DNA of 64,000 bases, from positions 42,733 through 106,732 of the forward strand of contig JAVYTR010000006.1 of the NCBI GenBank assembly GCA_038728585.1, read 5' to 3'. Positions 36,288-45,401 of the stretch are shown here, piece after piece. Within the stretch, counting starts at the first letter, position 1. Every line of letters begins with the position of its first letter. This DNA comes from Conexivisphaerales archaeon. GTDB lineage: Archaea > Thermoproteota > Nitrososphaeria > Conexivisphaerales > DTJL01. The position numbers and the translations under genes were made by a program. The notes below the pieces were generated by a model. The model was given only the letters and a program-made list of their open reading frames with translations. It made no database searches and was not told the origin of the DNA.

Positions 36288-36719
36288 ATAGGTATACTTT
36301 GTTTAACCAATAATTAAATTTTTGGTATGTCTAACTTCCATTATGACTGACTTGAAAATTTTGCCGGTCATCGTCTGCAGCCACGCCTCTCATCGGCCCT
36401 ACAGGGATATGCATTTGCAGTTCAAAGAAATGACTGGTGAGCAATGAAAAAACGCAAGGAAGAGTCTTTCAGGTCTGTCCATACCGCCTAACATATAGCT
36501 GACGATAGAAGAGCCATGCGACCAGCGCGAACCTCTTTGCATTAGGGACAGGCTTAACATTGTATGACCTAGGAAAGAAATATGGAGATAAGATGATTCT
36601 GCAGGTGATTAGGAATATGGAGATTACAATGAATAAGCAAGAAAGCTCCGACCTTCGGGGAGGAGATGAATTGCGAAAAGTATATAGGAGATGCATAGAG
36701 GAGCAGAAGATATCCCCCT
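36288..36719. other. Intergenic, probable 5' debris of TnpB relic
   Basis: About 430 bases without a gene. Near the start lie the promoter elements of the DUF4143 gene. From about 36480 the plus strand has short open pieces separated by stops leading into the zinc-ribbon fragment, consistent with remains of the same TnpB. Confidence 0.4.
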
Positions 36720-37016
36720 AACCTATGTGGAGCCGAGAAACACGTCGAAAGAGTGTCCTCGGTGTGGAAGCATAGGTATTAGAGAGGGTTCAAGTGTCTG
36801 AATGGACACGTTGACCATGCCGATGTCAACGCATCGTTCAACATTGCGTTGCGTCCTCCTTCAGTGGAAGGCATTGGTCGATTGCATGCAGACAGAGATG
36901 CATGCAAGGGGAGCACTGATACCCCCAGAGAGGCAACTCCGAGAACGACGGAGACCTCAGAACCCCCGAAGCTTCAGCGAGGGGAGTATGTCAGTGAGGC
37001 TTTCGTCCAGTTGTAG
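36720..37016 (+). pseudogene. TnpB C-terminal relic (frameshifted)
   Basis: A fragment with the TnpB zinc ribbon and RuvC-III: YVEPRNTSKECPRCG (from about 36723), then after a frameshift near 36788 FKCLNGHVDHADVNASFNIA (from 36789), ending at TAG 37014-37016. The catalytic Asp in HADVNAS is kept but the last zinc Cys has become NGH. Upstream sequence from about 36480 has weak TnpB-like pieces with stops. It is a third TnpB trace in this window, different from those at 1043 and 5334. Confidence 0.7.
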
Positions 37017-37130
37017 AGTTCTGCAGTTCTTCCCGTAATTGCTTGGCTAAAGATCGTTGGCAAACCTGCCTGACACCAGCTATGAATCGTCCTGCAAGAC
37101 AGGATGTGTATGTATTCAAAATCGAAGAAA

Positions 37131-37140
37131 CTTTAAAAGG
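37131..37140 (+). promoter_or_regulatory. TATA box of rps10
   Basis: The sequence CTTTAAAAGG lies about 30 bases upstream of the TTG start of uS10, the normal distance from TATA box to transcription start. It indicates a leaderless message. Confidence 0.5.
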
Positions 37141-37169
37141 TGAACGTTCAATGGGCTGAACGACCCCGA

Positions 37170-37484
37170 TTGCCCCAAGTTGCACGAATAAAACTGGAAT
37201 CACCAAACCTGGATGCCATAGAAATGGTGAGCAAGGAGATTAAGGAGCTGGGCCTGAAGACCGGGGTGAATGTGAAAGGACCGATTCCTCTTCCGACAAA
37301 GAAACTGAGAGTTGTTACGAGGAAAGCCCCTTCGGGGCAGGGTACCCACACGTTCGATAAATGGGACCTCAGGCTGCATAGAAGACTGATAGATATAGAT
37401 GCAAACGAAAGGACGATGGGTCAGCTTACCAGACTGAAGATACCAGAGTCTGTCACCATAGAAATCAAATTGAGGTCTCGTTGA
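37170..37484 (+). CDS. rps10: 30S ribosomal protein uS10
   Basis: The 104-residue small-subunit protein S10. Typical sequence includes RIKLESPNLDAI, GPIPLPTKKLRVVTRKAPSGQGTHTFDKWDLRLHRRLIDI cut by known loops, and a final VTIEIKL. Start: the frame is open from GTG 37140, but TTG at 37170 (MPQVARIKL) is favoured because it gives the standard length and lies about 30 bases after the TATA box. In many archaea rps10 follows the EF-1A gene; here it stands alone after a TnpB relic. Confidence 0.93.
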   Translation: MPQVARIKLESPNLDAIEMVSKEIKELGLKTGVNVKGPIPLPTKKLRVVTRKAPSGQGTHTFDKWDLRLHRRLIDIDANERTMGQLTRLKIPESVTIEIKLRSR

Positions 37485-37621
37485 GTCTCGCAAAAGACTG
37501 CGCAAGCTTCAAATTGGCCTAACAATAATCATGCCGCAGTGATAAACACTCATACATCGCTGCTAATTGATGCAGGGAACTTTTCGAGCCTAGTCAGATT
37601 TATTCTGGGAGATGCTGCAGA

Positions 37622-40480
37622 TTGACATCCACAGGGATGCATATGGGTTCGCTCAGGTTCAGATTACTTCTGGTCTTCATAGGTGCAATAGTCGTTATAG
37701 CCATATTCTACTCCCTGAATGTCTGGCTGAACTGGACTGTTCTTCAATACATGTACTCTATAAAGGCTGGTATGAACTGGTTTGACACTGTCTTCTACCA
37801 CGGCTATACCTTCGTTGTGGCTGCAATACTTGCGCTGATGGTGATAAATCCCATTCCTGGCCATAGCGATATACTCAGCGCAATATCCGCTGTAGGTTCT
37901 AGGGCCTGGTCTATGCCTAGAGAGCCACGTTTCAGGACCTACAGTGATTACAGGTTCTATACCCCAGGTCAGTCAATACCCCAGGCTCCACAGGGAGAAT
38001 TCAGAATGTCTTTGAGGCTCTGGGGTGTCTGGCAGGGGATGAAATACATCTTCGCTTTTGTTCTGTTTACTGGCCTGGCTGGTCTGCCAATCTTTGGAAA
38101 TGTTGCAATGCCAGCCCTGATGATGTCAGAGGGGTATGGCTCATGGTCACTTGTCCCAAGAATAATGTCTCTTCCATTCATGTTCGCCCCTGCTTCAGGA
38201 ATAATTAACATGATTCCAACCATGCAGATACAGTATTTTCTGGTCTATGCAGTGCTGGGTGCAATTCTGGTGCTTCTGATGGTAAGGCTTGCAATAAGAG
38301 CGATCAGGGATTTTGCGAAATCAGCAGGAAATAACTGGATAAGGGACATAGCCCTTTTCTTCAGCTGTCTGATAGCTATATTCATTCTCGGCGCTCCTTA
38401 CTGGCTGATGAACGCAGCTTCACCTTATGCTTACGGCACCCTCTGGTGTTTGCTTCTCTTTACTTTCGTCGGCTGGCTCTACCTCAAGCTTTCAGGAAAG
38501 GGAGTGATTCCGATAACTGCAAGGAGGAGAAGGCTGATAACAGCAGCAGCAATAATAGTGGCCATATTTCTGCTTATCAATGTAGGGTTTTCAGCCTATG
38601 TCTACATCAACTGGAACAACAGATGGCCAGACTATGAATGGACACCTGCAATACAGAAGCAGATAGTGGTTACTGATTACACGTCGGGTGTGCAGAATCT
38701 GCAGATAGCTTCGCTGCAACAGCTTCCTACGGGTAATGCTAGCTCTGTCCTCAATCTGGTCAGACAGTGGGGGCAGGACCAGGCATACAAGACTATGACC
38801 AAGGAATTGGGAGCAGTCAACTGGATGGCCCCAGCAAGCGCTCAGATTGTCTGGTACAACAATACAGAGTATTGGGTTGCGCCCGCGACGATACAGTATC
38901 CACCTAACTTCCAGAGCTGGATAAGCCAGCATCTGTTCGTCACCCATTCTGACAGGGTGATAGTGATAAACACCCATACAGGCCAGGAAGTAACGACACA
39001 GCAGGCTTTCGGGGCACCTGAGCCTCTCATCTACTACGGCGAAAACCTTTCGTTCAGAAACGATGTGTATGTGCATGTTAACGGCTACGAGGAGATAAAC
39101 AACGAAACATTCCCAGGTACACCTGACTACGTCCTGTCAGGTTACCAGAGGGCCCTGTGGTTCTTACTGAGAGGGCAGCTCGGTTTTGCCTTCAGCCCTC
39201 CCCAGGATAGCATAGATATGCTCCATAACAGGAACATCTTCGACAGGGTTGGTGAGATACTCATCTCAGGGTTGAAGGTAGACCCCTCAGCCTACATGGT
39301 ATCTGACGGGCACAAACTGTACTATGCGGTGCAGGTCTATGTGAGCTACGGGCTGAACACTGGATTTTCTGCAAGCCCGTACCTGAGGTTCCTCGGAGTG
39401 GTCTTGATAGACCCGACAAACGGCACAATGCAGGGCTATTTTGCTCCGAACCAGAATTTCTCTGACGGATTTCTGATGAGCTTCTACAAGAACTATTACA
39501 GCAGCTGGAAGCAAGCTCCTGCCTGGCTGGTCTCTCAGCTGAGGTACCCAGAAGCACTTCTGGGAACTCCAAACACCCCCGGCCAGCTTGACTACAACTT
39601 CTTCTTCCACGTCACTGACCCTACTCAATGGAGGTCTGGCTCCAACTTCTACGAACTTCCAACAGACCAGAACGGTAATCCAGTCAACTCGGTTCTGTAT
39701 CTTGCATACTCCATAGGGAACAAATCTTACTTCATAGGCCTGCAGGAAGTCGAGTACTACCATTCAGCCAGCAAGAACCTCGCAGGGATATACATAGTGT
39801 TCGGAGGTGATAGGCTCGGACAGATGTATCTGTATCAGACACCGTCTTCATTCAACGGGACAATTATAGGCCCGAGCGCTGCGCTTCAGACTATACAGAG
39901 CTTTCCTGAGATAAGGACCCTGCAGACCTTGCTTCCGACAAATCAGTTGGGGTCAGTCTTACTTTATGTCATAAACGGACATCTGTATTACTTCGTTCCT
40001 TTCTACGTGACACCTCAGGGTCCTAGCCAAGTGATCGTTCAGCTACCATACATGATAGCCGTTGACCCGTTTACTCAGAAAGTAGGGATAGGACCAGACT
40101 CTGCTGCAGCATACTATTCCCTGCTTGGTCAGACAGGTCCTCCTGTCACTGCTACATCATCTTTGCAAATGAACATAACTTCATACTTTAGGAGCAGGGG
40201 CTACACAGTCCTCAACGCAACTCAAGTCAACGCCAATGTGCTGGTTCAGGTTGCGAACGTTTCTTATCTTTCTTCCTCTGACTGGCCAAATGTCCAGAGT
40301 GTCCTCAACTCTTTCATCAACAACTATGCAAACCAGTACCAGTCCAGCCTGATAATTTCGGCTCCTCAAGGCAATTCGTCATACACCTACGGAATACTTG
40401 TCCAAAGACAGGTCTCGTCTCAACCTCCGACCAATATCCTTATTCTCTACTATGTTACAGTAGAGTTCGGGGGAGGCTAG
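37622..40480 (+). CDS. UPF0182 family membrane protein
   Basis: A 952-residue membrane protein of the UPF0182 (PF03699) family. Seven TM helices occupy the first ~330 residues, followed by a very large extracellular domain containing the family pattern of a WISQHLFVTHSDRVI segment and PLIYYGENL. Similar proteins occur across actinobacteria, cyanobacteria and archaea; no function is established. The start TTG at 37622 is followed by in-frame ATGs at 37637 and 37643 that could also be used. It is paired with a small membrane protein starting one base after its stop. Confidence 0.85.
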   Translation: MTSTGMHMGSLRFRLLLVFIGAIVVIAIFYSLNVWLNWTVLQYMYSIKAGMNWFDTVFYHGYTFVVAAILALMVINPIPGHSDILSAISAVGSRAWSMPREPRFRTYSDYRFYTPGQSIPQAPQGEFRMSLRLWGVWQGMKYIFAFVLFTGLAGLPIFGNVAMPALMMSEGYGSWSLVPRIMSLPFMFAPASGIINMIPTMQIQYFLVYAVLGAILVLLMVRLAIRAIRDFAKSAGNNWIRDIALFFSCLIAIFILGAPYWLMNAASPYAYGTLWCLLLFTFVGWLYLKLSGKGVIPITARRRRLITAAAIIVAIFLLINVGFSAYVYINWNNRWPDYEWTPAIQKQIVVTDYTSGVQNLQIASLQQLPTGNASSVLNLVRQWGQDQAYKTMTKELGAVNWMAPASAQIVWYNNTEYWVAPATIQYPPNFQSWISQHLFVTHSDRVIVINTHTGQEVTTQQAFGAPEPLIYYGENLSFRNDVYVHVNGYEEINNETFPGTPDYVLSGYQRALWFLLRGQLGFAFSPPQDSIDMLHNRNIFDRVGEILISGLKVDPSAYMVSDGHKLYYAVQVYVSYGLNTGFSASPYLRFLGVVLIDPTNGTMQGYFAPNQNFSDGFLMSFYKNYYSSWKQAPAWLVSQLRYPEALLGTPNTPGQLDYNFFFHVTDPTQWRSGSNFYELPTDQNGNPVNSVLYLAYSIGNKSYFIGLQEVEYYHSASKNLAGIYIVFGGDRLGQMYLYQTPSSFNGTIIGPSAALQTIQSFPEIRTLQTLLPTNQLGSVLLYVINGHLYYFVPFYVTPQGPSQVIVQLPYMIAVDPFTQKVGIGPDSAAAYYSLLGQTGPPVTATSSLQMNITSYFRSRGYTVLNATQVNANVLVQVANVSYLSSSDWPNVQSVLNSFINNYANQYQSSLIISAPQGNSSYTYGILVQRQVSSQPPTNILILYYVTVEFGGG

Positions 40481-40481
40481 C

Positions 40482-40739
40482 GTGGAGCCCAGAGAAAAGA
40501 CGAGAAGATGGATATCGACACTGATATCCATGTCTGTTATTCTTATACCGATTCTGTTCTTTCTGACCCTCTCTTCCCCTTCCCAGGGAGCTCAGTCGAA
40601 CTCGATAGGAACAAATTATACAACCGATGCGCAGGTTATATTCAATTCATTCGTTGGTCTCTTTGTGATACTGCTTTTCATTCTTATACCTATATTCTAC
40701 ATACTCTACAGAAGGGATAGAAGGGTTGACCTCAGGTAA
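40482..40739 (+). CDS. Small two-TM membrane protein paired with UPF0182
   Basis: An 85-residue protein: cytoplasmic basic start (EPREKTRRW), TM helix (13-32), a short extracytoplasmic loop with potential N-glycosylation site NYT, a second TM helix (54-75) and a basic tail. The GTG start lies one base after the UPF0182 stop, implying translational coupling and perhaps a subunit role. No known family. Confidence 0.65.
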   Translation: MEPREKTRRWISTLISMSVILIPILFFLTLSSPSQGAQSNSIGTNYTTDAQVIFNSFVGLFVILLFILIPIFYILYRRDRRVDLR

Positions 40740-41099
40740 GGCATCTGGATCCTTCTATAGGTTATATTAGATGACTTCATGAAAGGATATCCATATCCAT
40801 AACAACTTGATTTCCAGAATAGACTGAACAAGTAAGACTTCAGGTTGTTAATAGCAATTCGCCGGAAAAGCTCGCCAAGGAGTCAGAAGGTTAGCTGTCA
40901 AGTGCCATTTCCAACTTTAGAAATAGCGAAGAAATATCAGGAATGGGTAACTGCTATCCACCAGCTCAACTTGGTACGATGCCGAGCAACAAGCCTATGA
41001 AGCAGCTTGGTATTCGGATTGTTATCTAGTTAGATGAAAGAATCAAAAAGACTTAATTTCCTCAGATCATTCTGAGCGGTCTGTCCCTGAGGTCAGAAA
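40740..41099. other. Intergenic, no gene seen
   Basis: About 360 bases between the small membrane protein and the convergent ahcY stop. No ORF with domain-like sequence, tRNA or clear hairpin was found. Confidence 0.4.
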
Positions 41100-42332
41100 C
41101 TATTCCCATTTGCTCTGGTAGGAGATCTGGCTCTCAGTCAGCCTGTCAATTTTTACCCCCATGCTTTCAAGCTTCAATGTAGCAACTTCTGAGTCTATCT
41201 CCTGTGGCACAGGATAAAGTTTTGAAGGAAGCCTTGTCCTTGCTAAGTATATGATGCTGAGCGCCTGGTCGGAGAAGCTCATGTCCATTACCTCGCTCGG
41301 ATGACCCTCTGCTGCCCCAAGATTAGCAAGCCTCCCCTTCGCTATAACATAGACTCTCCTACCATTGCTGAGCCGGTGTTCATCTAGGTTTTGCCTGACC
41401 TGCCTTATCCTTACGCTCCTCTCGACCAGTGTCTTCATGTCTATCTCGACATCAAAATGGCCAGAGTTTGCGAGTACAGCTCCGTCCTTCATCGACATGA
41501 TGTGCTCGTAGGTTATGACTTCCCTGTTTCCTGTGGCTGTTATGAAGATGTCTCCGATTTTGCTTGCATCTGACATCTGCATAACCTCGAACCCGTCCAT
41601 GACCGCTTCCAGAGCCCTTATCGGGGAAGTTTCAGTAACCACAACCTTTCCGCCCATCCCTCTCAGCCTTGAAGCTATGCCTCTGCCAACCCATCCATAG
41701 CCTGCAACCACACATGTCTTGCCTGCTATCAGTATGTTGGTAGCTCTCATAAGCCCATCAACCGTGCTCTGGCCAGTCCCGAAGCGGTTGTCGAAAAGAT
41801 GCTTTGTGTACGCATCGTTGACAGCTATGACTGGGTATCTGAGTATTCCATCCCTTTCCATAGCTCTCAGCCTGTTGACGCCTGTAGTCGTCTCCTCTGT
41901 ACCTCCTATAACGTTCACAGATTTGTACTCTTTGTGAAGCATTGTATGCAGGTCTCCTCCATCATCAACCACTATATCTGGCGAAGATTCAGCTACCCAT
42001 CTTATCGCTGCAAAGTATTCTTCATTGCTTTCTCCCCTTTTGGCCCTGACTTGTATACCTTCTTCTGCAAGCGCTGCAGCTATGTCGTCCTGAGTTGAGA
42101 GAGGGTTGCTGGCTGCAAGCCTCAGCTCTGCTCCCAGTACATTCAGAGTTCTCGCCAGAACACCTGTCTCCTTCGTGACATGCAGCACCAGACCTATCTT
42201 CTTCCCTGTTAGGGGCTTCGAATCACTGTACTTCCTTCTTATACTGACAAGAACAGGCATGTGAGTCTCTGCCCATTCAAGTTGGTTTCGTCCCTGATCT
42301 GCAAGCGATTTATCCGACTGCAATCCTATCAC
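41100..42332 (-). CDS. ahcY: S-adenosylhomocysteine hydrolase
   Basis: A 410-residue enzyme that splits S-adenosylhomocysteine into adenosine and homocysteine, clearing the product inhibitor of methylation. Signatures: DDGGDLH (substrate/catalytic Asp), [19 protein letters not shown] and the NAD-binding GYGWVGRG. The C-terminus ends YQSKWE, close to the usual archaeal form. Length is normal. It is divergent from the peroxiredoxin gene with about 110 bases between. Confidence 0.95.
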   Translation of the reverse strand: MIGLQSDKSLADQGRNQLEWAETHMPVLVSIRRKYSDSKPLTGKKIGLVLHVTKETGVLARTLNVLGAELRLAASNPLSTQDDIAAALAEEGIQVRAKRGESNEEYFAAIRWVAESSPDIVVDDGGDLHTMLHKEYKSVNVIGGTEETTTGVNRLRAMERDGILRYPVIAVNDAYTKHLFDNRFGTGQSTVDGLMRATNILIAGKTCVVAGYGWVGRGIASRLRGMGGKVVVTETSPIRALEAVMDGFEVMQMSDASKIGDIFITATGNREVITYEHIMSMKDGAVLANSGHFDVEIDMKTLVERSVRIRQVRQNLDEHRLSNGRRVYVIAKGRLANLGAAEGHPSEVMDMSFSDQALSIIYLARTRLPSKLYPVPQEIDSEVATLKLESMGVKIDRLTESQISYQSKWE

Positions 42333-42440
42333 TCTAGCCCGTTACTTCTGCTCGTTAAAAAGTTGAGTCTCCAAAACCCTAGGCAGACCGAGTAAAATAA
42401 CAGAGTTAGGTTAATATCTGAAGACTTAAAAGGCGCTTCT

Positions 42441-42905
42441 ATGACTCCGAAAGTTGGCGATTTAGCTCCGTCCATTTCTCTGTACGACCAGGACAGGAAG
42501 CTGAGGACTCTGCAGGAGTTCACTTCGAAGGGAAACGTCGTTGTAGCATTCTTCCCAGGGGCATTCACCTCTGTGTGCACAAAGGAGATGTGCACATTCA
42601 GAGATTCACTTTCCAATTTTTCAGGTCTCGGACAAGTGATAGGAATAAGCATTGACACACCGTTTGCTCTGAAGGCATTTTCAGAGGCGAACAAGCTCAA
42701 CTTCCCGCTGCTGAGTGATTACGAAAAGAAGGCCATAAGGGATTATGGGGTAGAATACGAAAATTTCGTAGGACTGCCTGGCTACAAGGTCGCTCGCAGG
42801 TCCGTCTTTGTCGTAGGAAGGGACCAGAAGGTAAAGTATGTTTGGCTGGCGCCTGAGCAGGGCGTTGAACCTAACTATAAGGAAGTCGAGCAGGCACTGA
42901 GGTGA
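42441..42905 (+). CDS. Peroxiredoxin (AhpE/Prx5-like)
   Basis: A 154-residue thiol peroxidase. The peroxidatic Cys is in GAFTSVCTKEMC, with the conserved Pro (FFPGAF) and Thr. A second Cys lies five residues later (CTKEMC). A conserved Arg appears in the KVARRSVFVV part. It reduces peroxides, probably with thioredoxin-like partners. The last four bases overlap the start of the next peroxiredoxin. Confidence 0.9.
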   Translation: MTPKVGDLAPSISLYDQDRKLRTLQEFTSKGNVVVAFFPGAFTSVCTKEMCTFRDSLSNFSGLGQVIGISIDTPFALKAFSEANKLNFPLLSDYEKKAIRDYGVEYENFVGLPGYKVARRSVFVVGRDQKVKYVWLAPEQGVEPNYKEVEQALR

Positions 42906-43387
42906 CCTTTATTTCACAGACAACTCTGAAACTAAAGGAAGGAGATGCCTTTCCTGATGTAGAGCTTCAGGCCTACCCTGAAGGAAAGAAGAGTGTATCA
43001 GACTATAGAGGGAAGTGGCTGGTACTCTATTTCTATCCAAGGGACGATACACCAGGCTGCACAACTGAAGCATGCAGCTTCAGGGACCACATAGCAGACA
43101 TAAAGAAGCTTGGGGCAGAAGTTGTTGGAGTAAGCACAGATGACTATAAGAGTCACGAAAGGTTTGCGAAGAAATACAACCTTAACTTTACCCTGCTGAG
43201 CGACGTCGATGGAGAACTTGGAAAGTTAGTCGGAGCTCTGAGGGAAGGGGCAGCAAGGCTGACTGAAAACAGGGTCACGTTTCTGATAGATCCAAAGGGA
43301 TACGTGGCGAAGGTCTATCCCAAGGTTACACCTTCAGACCACTCTGAAGAGATAATAAGAGACCTGAAGTCTCTGTTGGCAAAGTAA
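42902..43387 (+). CDS. Peroxiredoxin (BCP/PrxQ type)
   Basis: A 161-residue peroxiredoxin of the BCP group. The active site YPRDDTPGCTTEACSFRD has the peroxidatic Cys and a resolving Cys five residues later. The start is GTG at 42902, overlapping the TGA of the upstream peroxiredoxin, so the two are translationally coupled. A T-rich tract (about 43386-43397) follows the stop. Confidence 0.93.
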   Translation: MTFISQTTLKLKEGDAFPDVELQAYPEGKKSVSDYRGKWLVLYFYPRDDTPGCTTEACSFRDHIADIKKLGAEVVGVSTDDYKSHERFAKKYNLNFTLLSDVDGELGKLVGALREGAARLTENRVTFLIDPKGYVAKVYPKVTPSDHSEEIIRDLKSLLAK

Positions 43388-44145
43388 TTTTTATTTCTTA
43401 GTTCTTCCTGCTTCGATTCCAGATTCCGATGCATTTAACTTGTTCAAAATTGCGACTTCCCCCGAAATCAGTAGAATCATCCGTTATCATTTCTGAATGC
43501 AGACCTTTCTGAACAAGTGTAGAAACTGTAAGTGAAAAACCACTTTGCCCCAAATCTACAATATACCGAACCCTATACCTCTTCAACTCAAAATTGAAGC
43601 CAATCGCTACGACTACTTGGATGCTTCCTTTGGCAATTTTGCAAGGATACAGAAGCGCTTCCTTCATGAGAGATTGAAGACTCTCCATAGGCCGATATGC
43701 CATGAACAACGCTTACCCCATAGCAGATTAAAATTTGGCAATCCATTCTGCATACCCCGCCCGAAATGGAAAATGCGACGTTAAGTGAACAGGAAGCTAA
43801 AAGGTGCACCCTGCTGTGAGTATATCTTTCACTTCTTGCCTCTTCCCCCTCCTTTTTCTTATTCCTCCAGTCCCTTCTTTTGCATCGAGAAGATTTCTTT
43901 TTCTTGACAAGACTAACCATACTTAATAGAATCGCATATATCTCTCCGTCGTGCCTAAGCATGGTATAATTGTGAGTATCTATCCTTTATCCTATGCTTG
44001 CTCGATATTCATCGTGCAGAACCACAACCATACCCTTGCCTACTTCTGACAGAATGAAAAATGTTGATGCACTAGATGAAAGAAATAAGGAAACAAAATA
44101 CGTGGTATGAAAAAGATATTATACGCGGTCTGACATTGCTCGCTT
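43388..44145. other. Gene-poor region, possible decayed gene
   Basis: About 760 bases. Minus-strand open stretches at 43398-43709 (103 codons, with a coherent-looking segment IQVVVAIGFNFELKRYRVRYIVDLG) and 43588-43962 overlap in different frames. They may be parts of one decayed gene or may be spurious. No transposase or enzyme motif is recognised. The region is AT-rich and sits between the peroxiredoxins and an isolated ChrB-domain gene. Confidence 0.3.
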
Positions 44146-44586
44146 ATGAAATGGGTGACAAGAGAGAAGGCAAAAGTGGATAGGGTTGCATGCCCTTGGT
44201 TGATTAAAAAATTTGTAGACCCGGATGCTCAATTTCTTTTTGTACCTGAAGATAAAGTCATACAAGTGGCAAGAGAAGAAGGTGCTATACCTTTCGATAT
44301 AAAAGGTGCAGAACTGGGTCATCACGGGGACGAGTGCACCTTTGATGCAATTATAAAAAAGTATAATCTAGATGATCCTGCTCTCAAGCAGCTAGCACTA
44401 GTAGTTCGAGGAGCTGACACATCGAACAGGAGTTTGACACCAGAGTCACCTGGCCTTAACTCTATTGCCGAAGGTTTCAGGCTCATAAGCAAAAATGATT
44501 ACGACAACTTGGCAAAACAGTTCCCTGTATATGATGCTCTATATGCATATTTCAATTCAAAGGTAAAGAAAGATAATAGTAAATGA
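44146..44586 (+). CDS. ChrB C-terminal (chromate resistance) domain protein
   Basis: A 146-residue protein corresponding to the Chrome_Resist domain of ChrB: WVTREKAKVDRVACPWLIKKFVD and PFDIKGAELGHHGDECTFD with the conserved His/Asp/Glu set. In bacterial ChrB this domain is the C-terminal half; here it stands alone, without the chromate transporter ChrA. Stand-alone copies are often annotated as chromate resistance proteins, but a role in chromate handling in this organism is uncertain. Confidence 0.78.
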   Translation: MKWVTREKAKVDRVACPWLIKKFVDPDAQFLFVPEDKVIQVAREEGAIPFDIKGAELGHHGDECTFDAIIKKYNLDDPALKQLALVVRGADTSNRSLTPESPGLNSIAEGFRLISKNDYDNLAKQFPVYDALYAYFNSKVKKDNSK

Positions 44587-44604
44587 GAGGTTCATTCTTT
44601 CCTT

Positions 44605-44880
44605 GCAATAAGCTGCTTGCGACTGAAGTCGTGGGCTTGCACCTTCCCTGAGCCATCAATGGCACAACCAAAGACTCAGGTGCATCGGAACCATCTCTTT
44701 TGAGCTCCTTGACAGGGACTCTCCTGCTGGAGATCTGGAACCAGTTCTGGTTGGGAAGCCTATAGCACAGCTTCAACAAAGTATTCTTGGCTACAGCTAC
44801 AGATGATGGTGGATAACATACAAGCCTTACCATTTTTCGCTGCAATTCCCCCCGCCCACAGCTAAAGTTTGTGGGCTTCC
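44605..44880 (-). other. Probable IS200/IS605-type remnant with terminal hairpins
   Basis: About 270 bases flanked by two hairpin-type sequences. One is GCCCACA (44854-44860) and TGTGGGC (44870-44876); the other is CGACT-GA-AGTCG (44620-44631), followed by TGGGCTTGC. CCCAC...GTGGGCTT hairpins of this kind mark the ends of many IS200/IS605 elements and their guide RNA scaffolds. A 97-codon minus-strand open stretch between them (44552-44845) has no recognisable domain and may just be this scaffold translated. The assignment is by resemblance only. Confidence 0.35.
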
Positions 44881-45145
44881 TTGCTTATCGATCTGTGAGA
44901 TTTTGCGATTCGTCTAATTTGGAAACAAAACGGATGGCTCAAATTTCTAACTTCTCAGAAGAACAAAACTAGAGTGGGCAGGAAAGGACCTGATTTTTGT
45001 GATCTGCTGGCTCTACTGTCGATCTGATAATGTTTTGAACCCCGTATATGTCGAGTCAGCGGGTCTAATAATTACAGCTGAAGCTGAGGAAAGCAGGTAC
45101 AGTTAAATAACCCAGCCTTTAGACACCGATACAAGGTGAGGTTCA
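44881..45145. other. Leader/intergenic region before eS30
   Basis: About 265 bases without an ORF of interest, ending in a purine-rich GGTGAGG (45135-45141) just before the eS30 start. An AT-rich AGTTAAATAA at about 45100-45110 could be its TATA box. Confidence 0.4.
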
Positions 45146-45313
45146 TTGCCGACTCACGGTTCGCTTACAAAATCAGGGAAGGTTAGGTCTCAAACCCCTA
45201 AGCTGGAGGCAAGGAAGAGGATATTCCCCATACCCAAGGTCAGTGTAAGGGAGAAGTACAGGAAGAGATACCTGCTGAAGAGGAGAGCAGGACAGAACTG
45301 GGTACTACCCTAG
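45146..45313 (+). CDS. rps30e: 30S ribosomal protein eS30
   Basis: A 55-residue ribosomal protein found in eukaryotes and several TACK/Asgard archaea. The sequence begins PTHGSLTKSGKVRSQTPK, continues through a basic stretch with PIPKVSVREKYRKRYLLKR and ends AGQNWVLP, the recognisable eS30 pattern. The start is TTG at 45146, 4 bases after a GGTGAGG ribosome-binding sequence. It lies 88 bases upstream of nop5 in the same direction, forming a translation/RNP cluster. Confidence 0.9.
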   Translation: MPTHGSLTKSGKVRSQTPKLEARKRIFPIPKVSVREKYRKRYLLKRRAGQNWVLP

Positions 45314-45340
45314 TTTATATCTTGCTCAGGAATAGAGGTA

Positions 45341-45385
45341 GGGGAGGAGCACAGCAGGTGGTTTCCTTACCTGCTACTTGGCCCC
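45341..45385 (+). ncRNA. Structured RNA element upstream of nop5
   Basis: Between eS30 and nop5 there is a 7-bp perfect stem AGCAGGT/ACCTGCT (45353-45359 and 45369-45375, 9-base loop), enclosed by GGGG (45341-45344) and CCCC (45382-45385). It may be a leader structure, a processing signal or part of a small RNA. Since Nop5 and fibrillarin are the C/D RNP proteins, an sRNA is conceivable, but clear C and D boxes were not found. Confidence 0.3.
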
Positions 45386-45401
45386 GATGGAGTAAAGTGG
45401 T

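Noticed and set aside
43398..43962. Two overlapping minus-strand ORFs that might be a transposase
   Set aside because: No DDE, HTH or zinc motif could be recognised; kept only as an undefined region.
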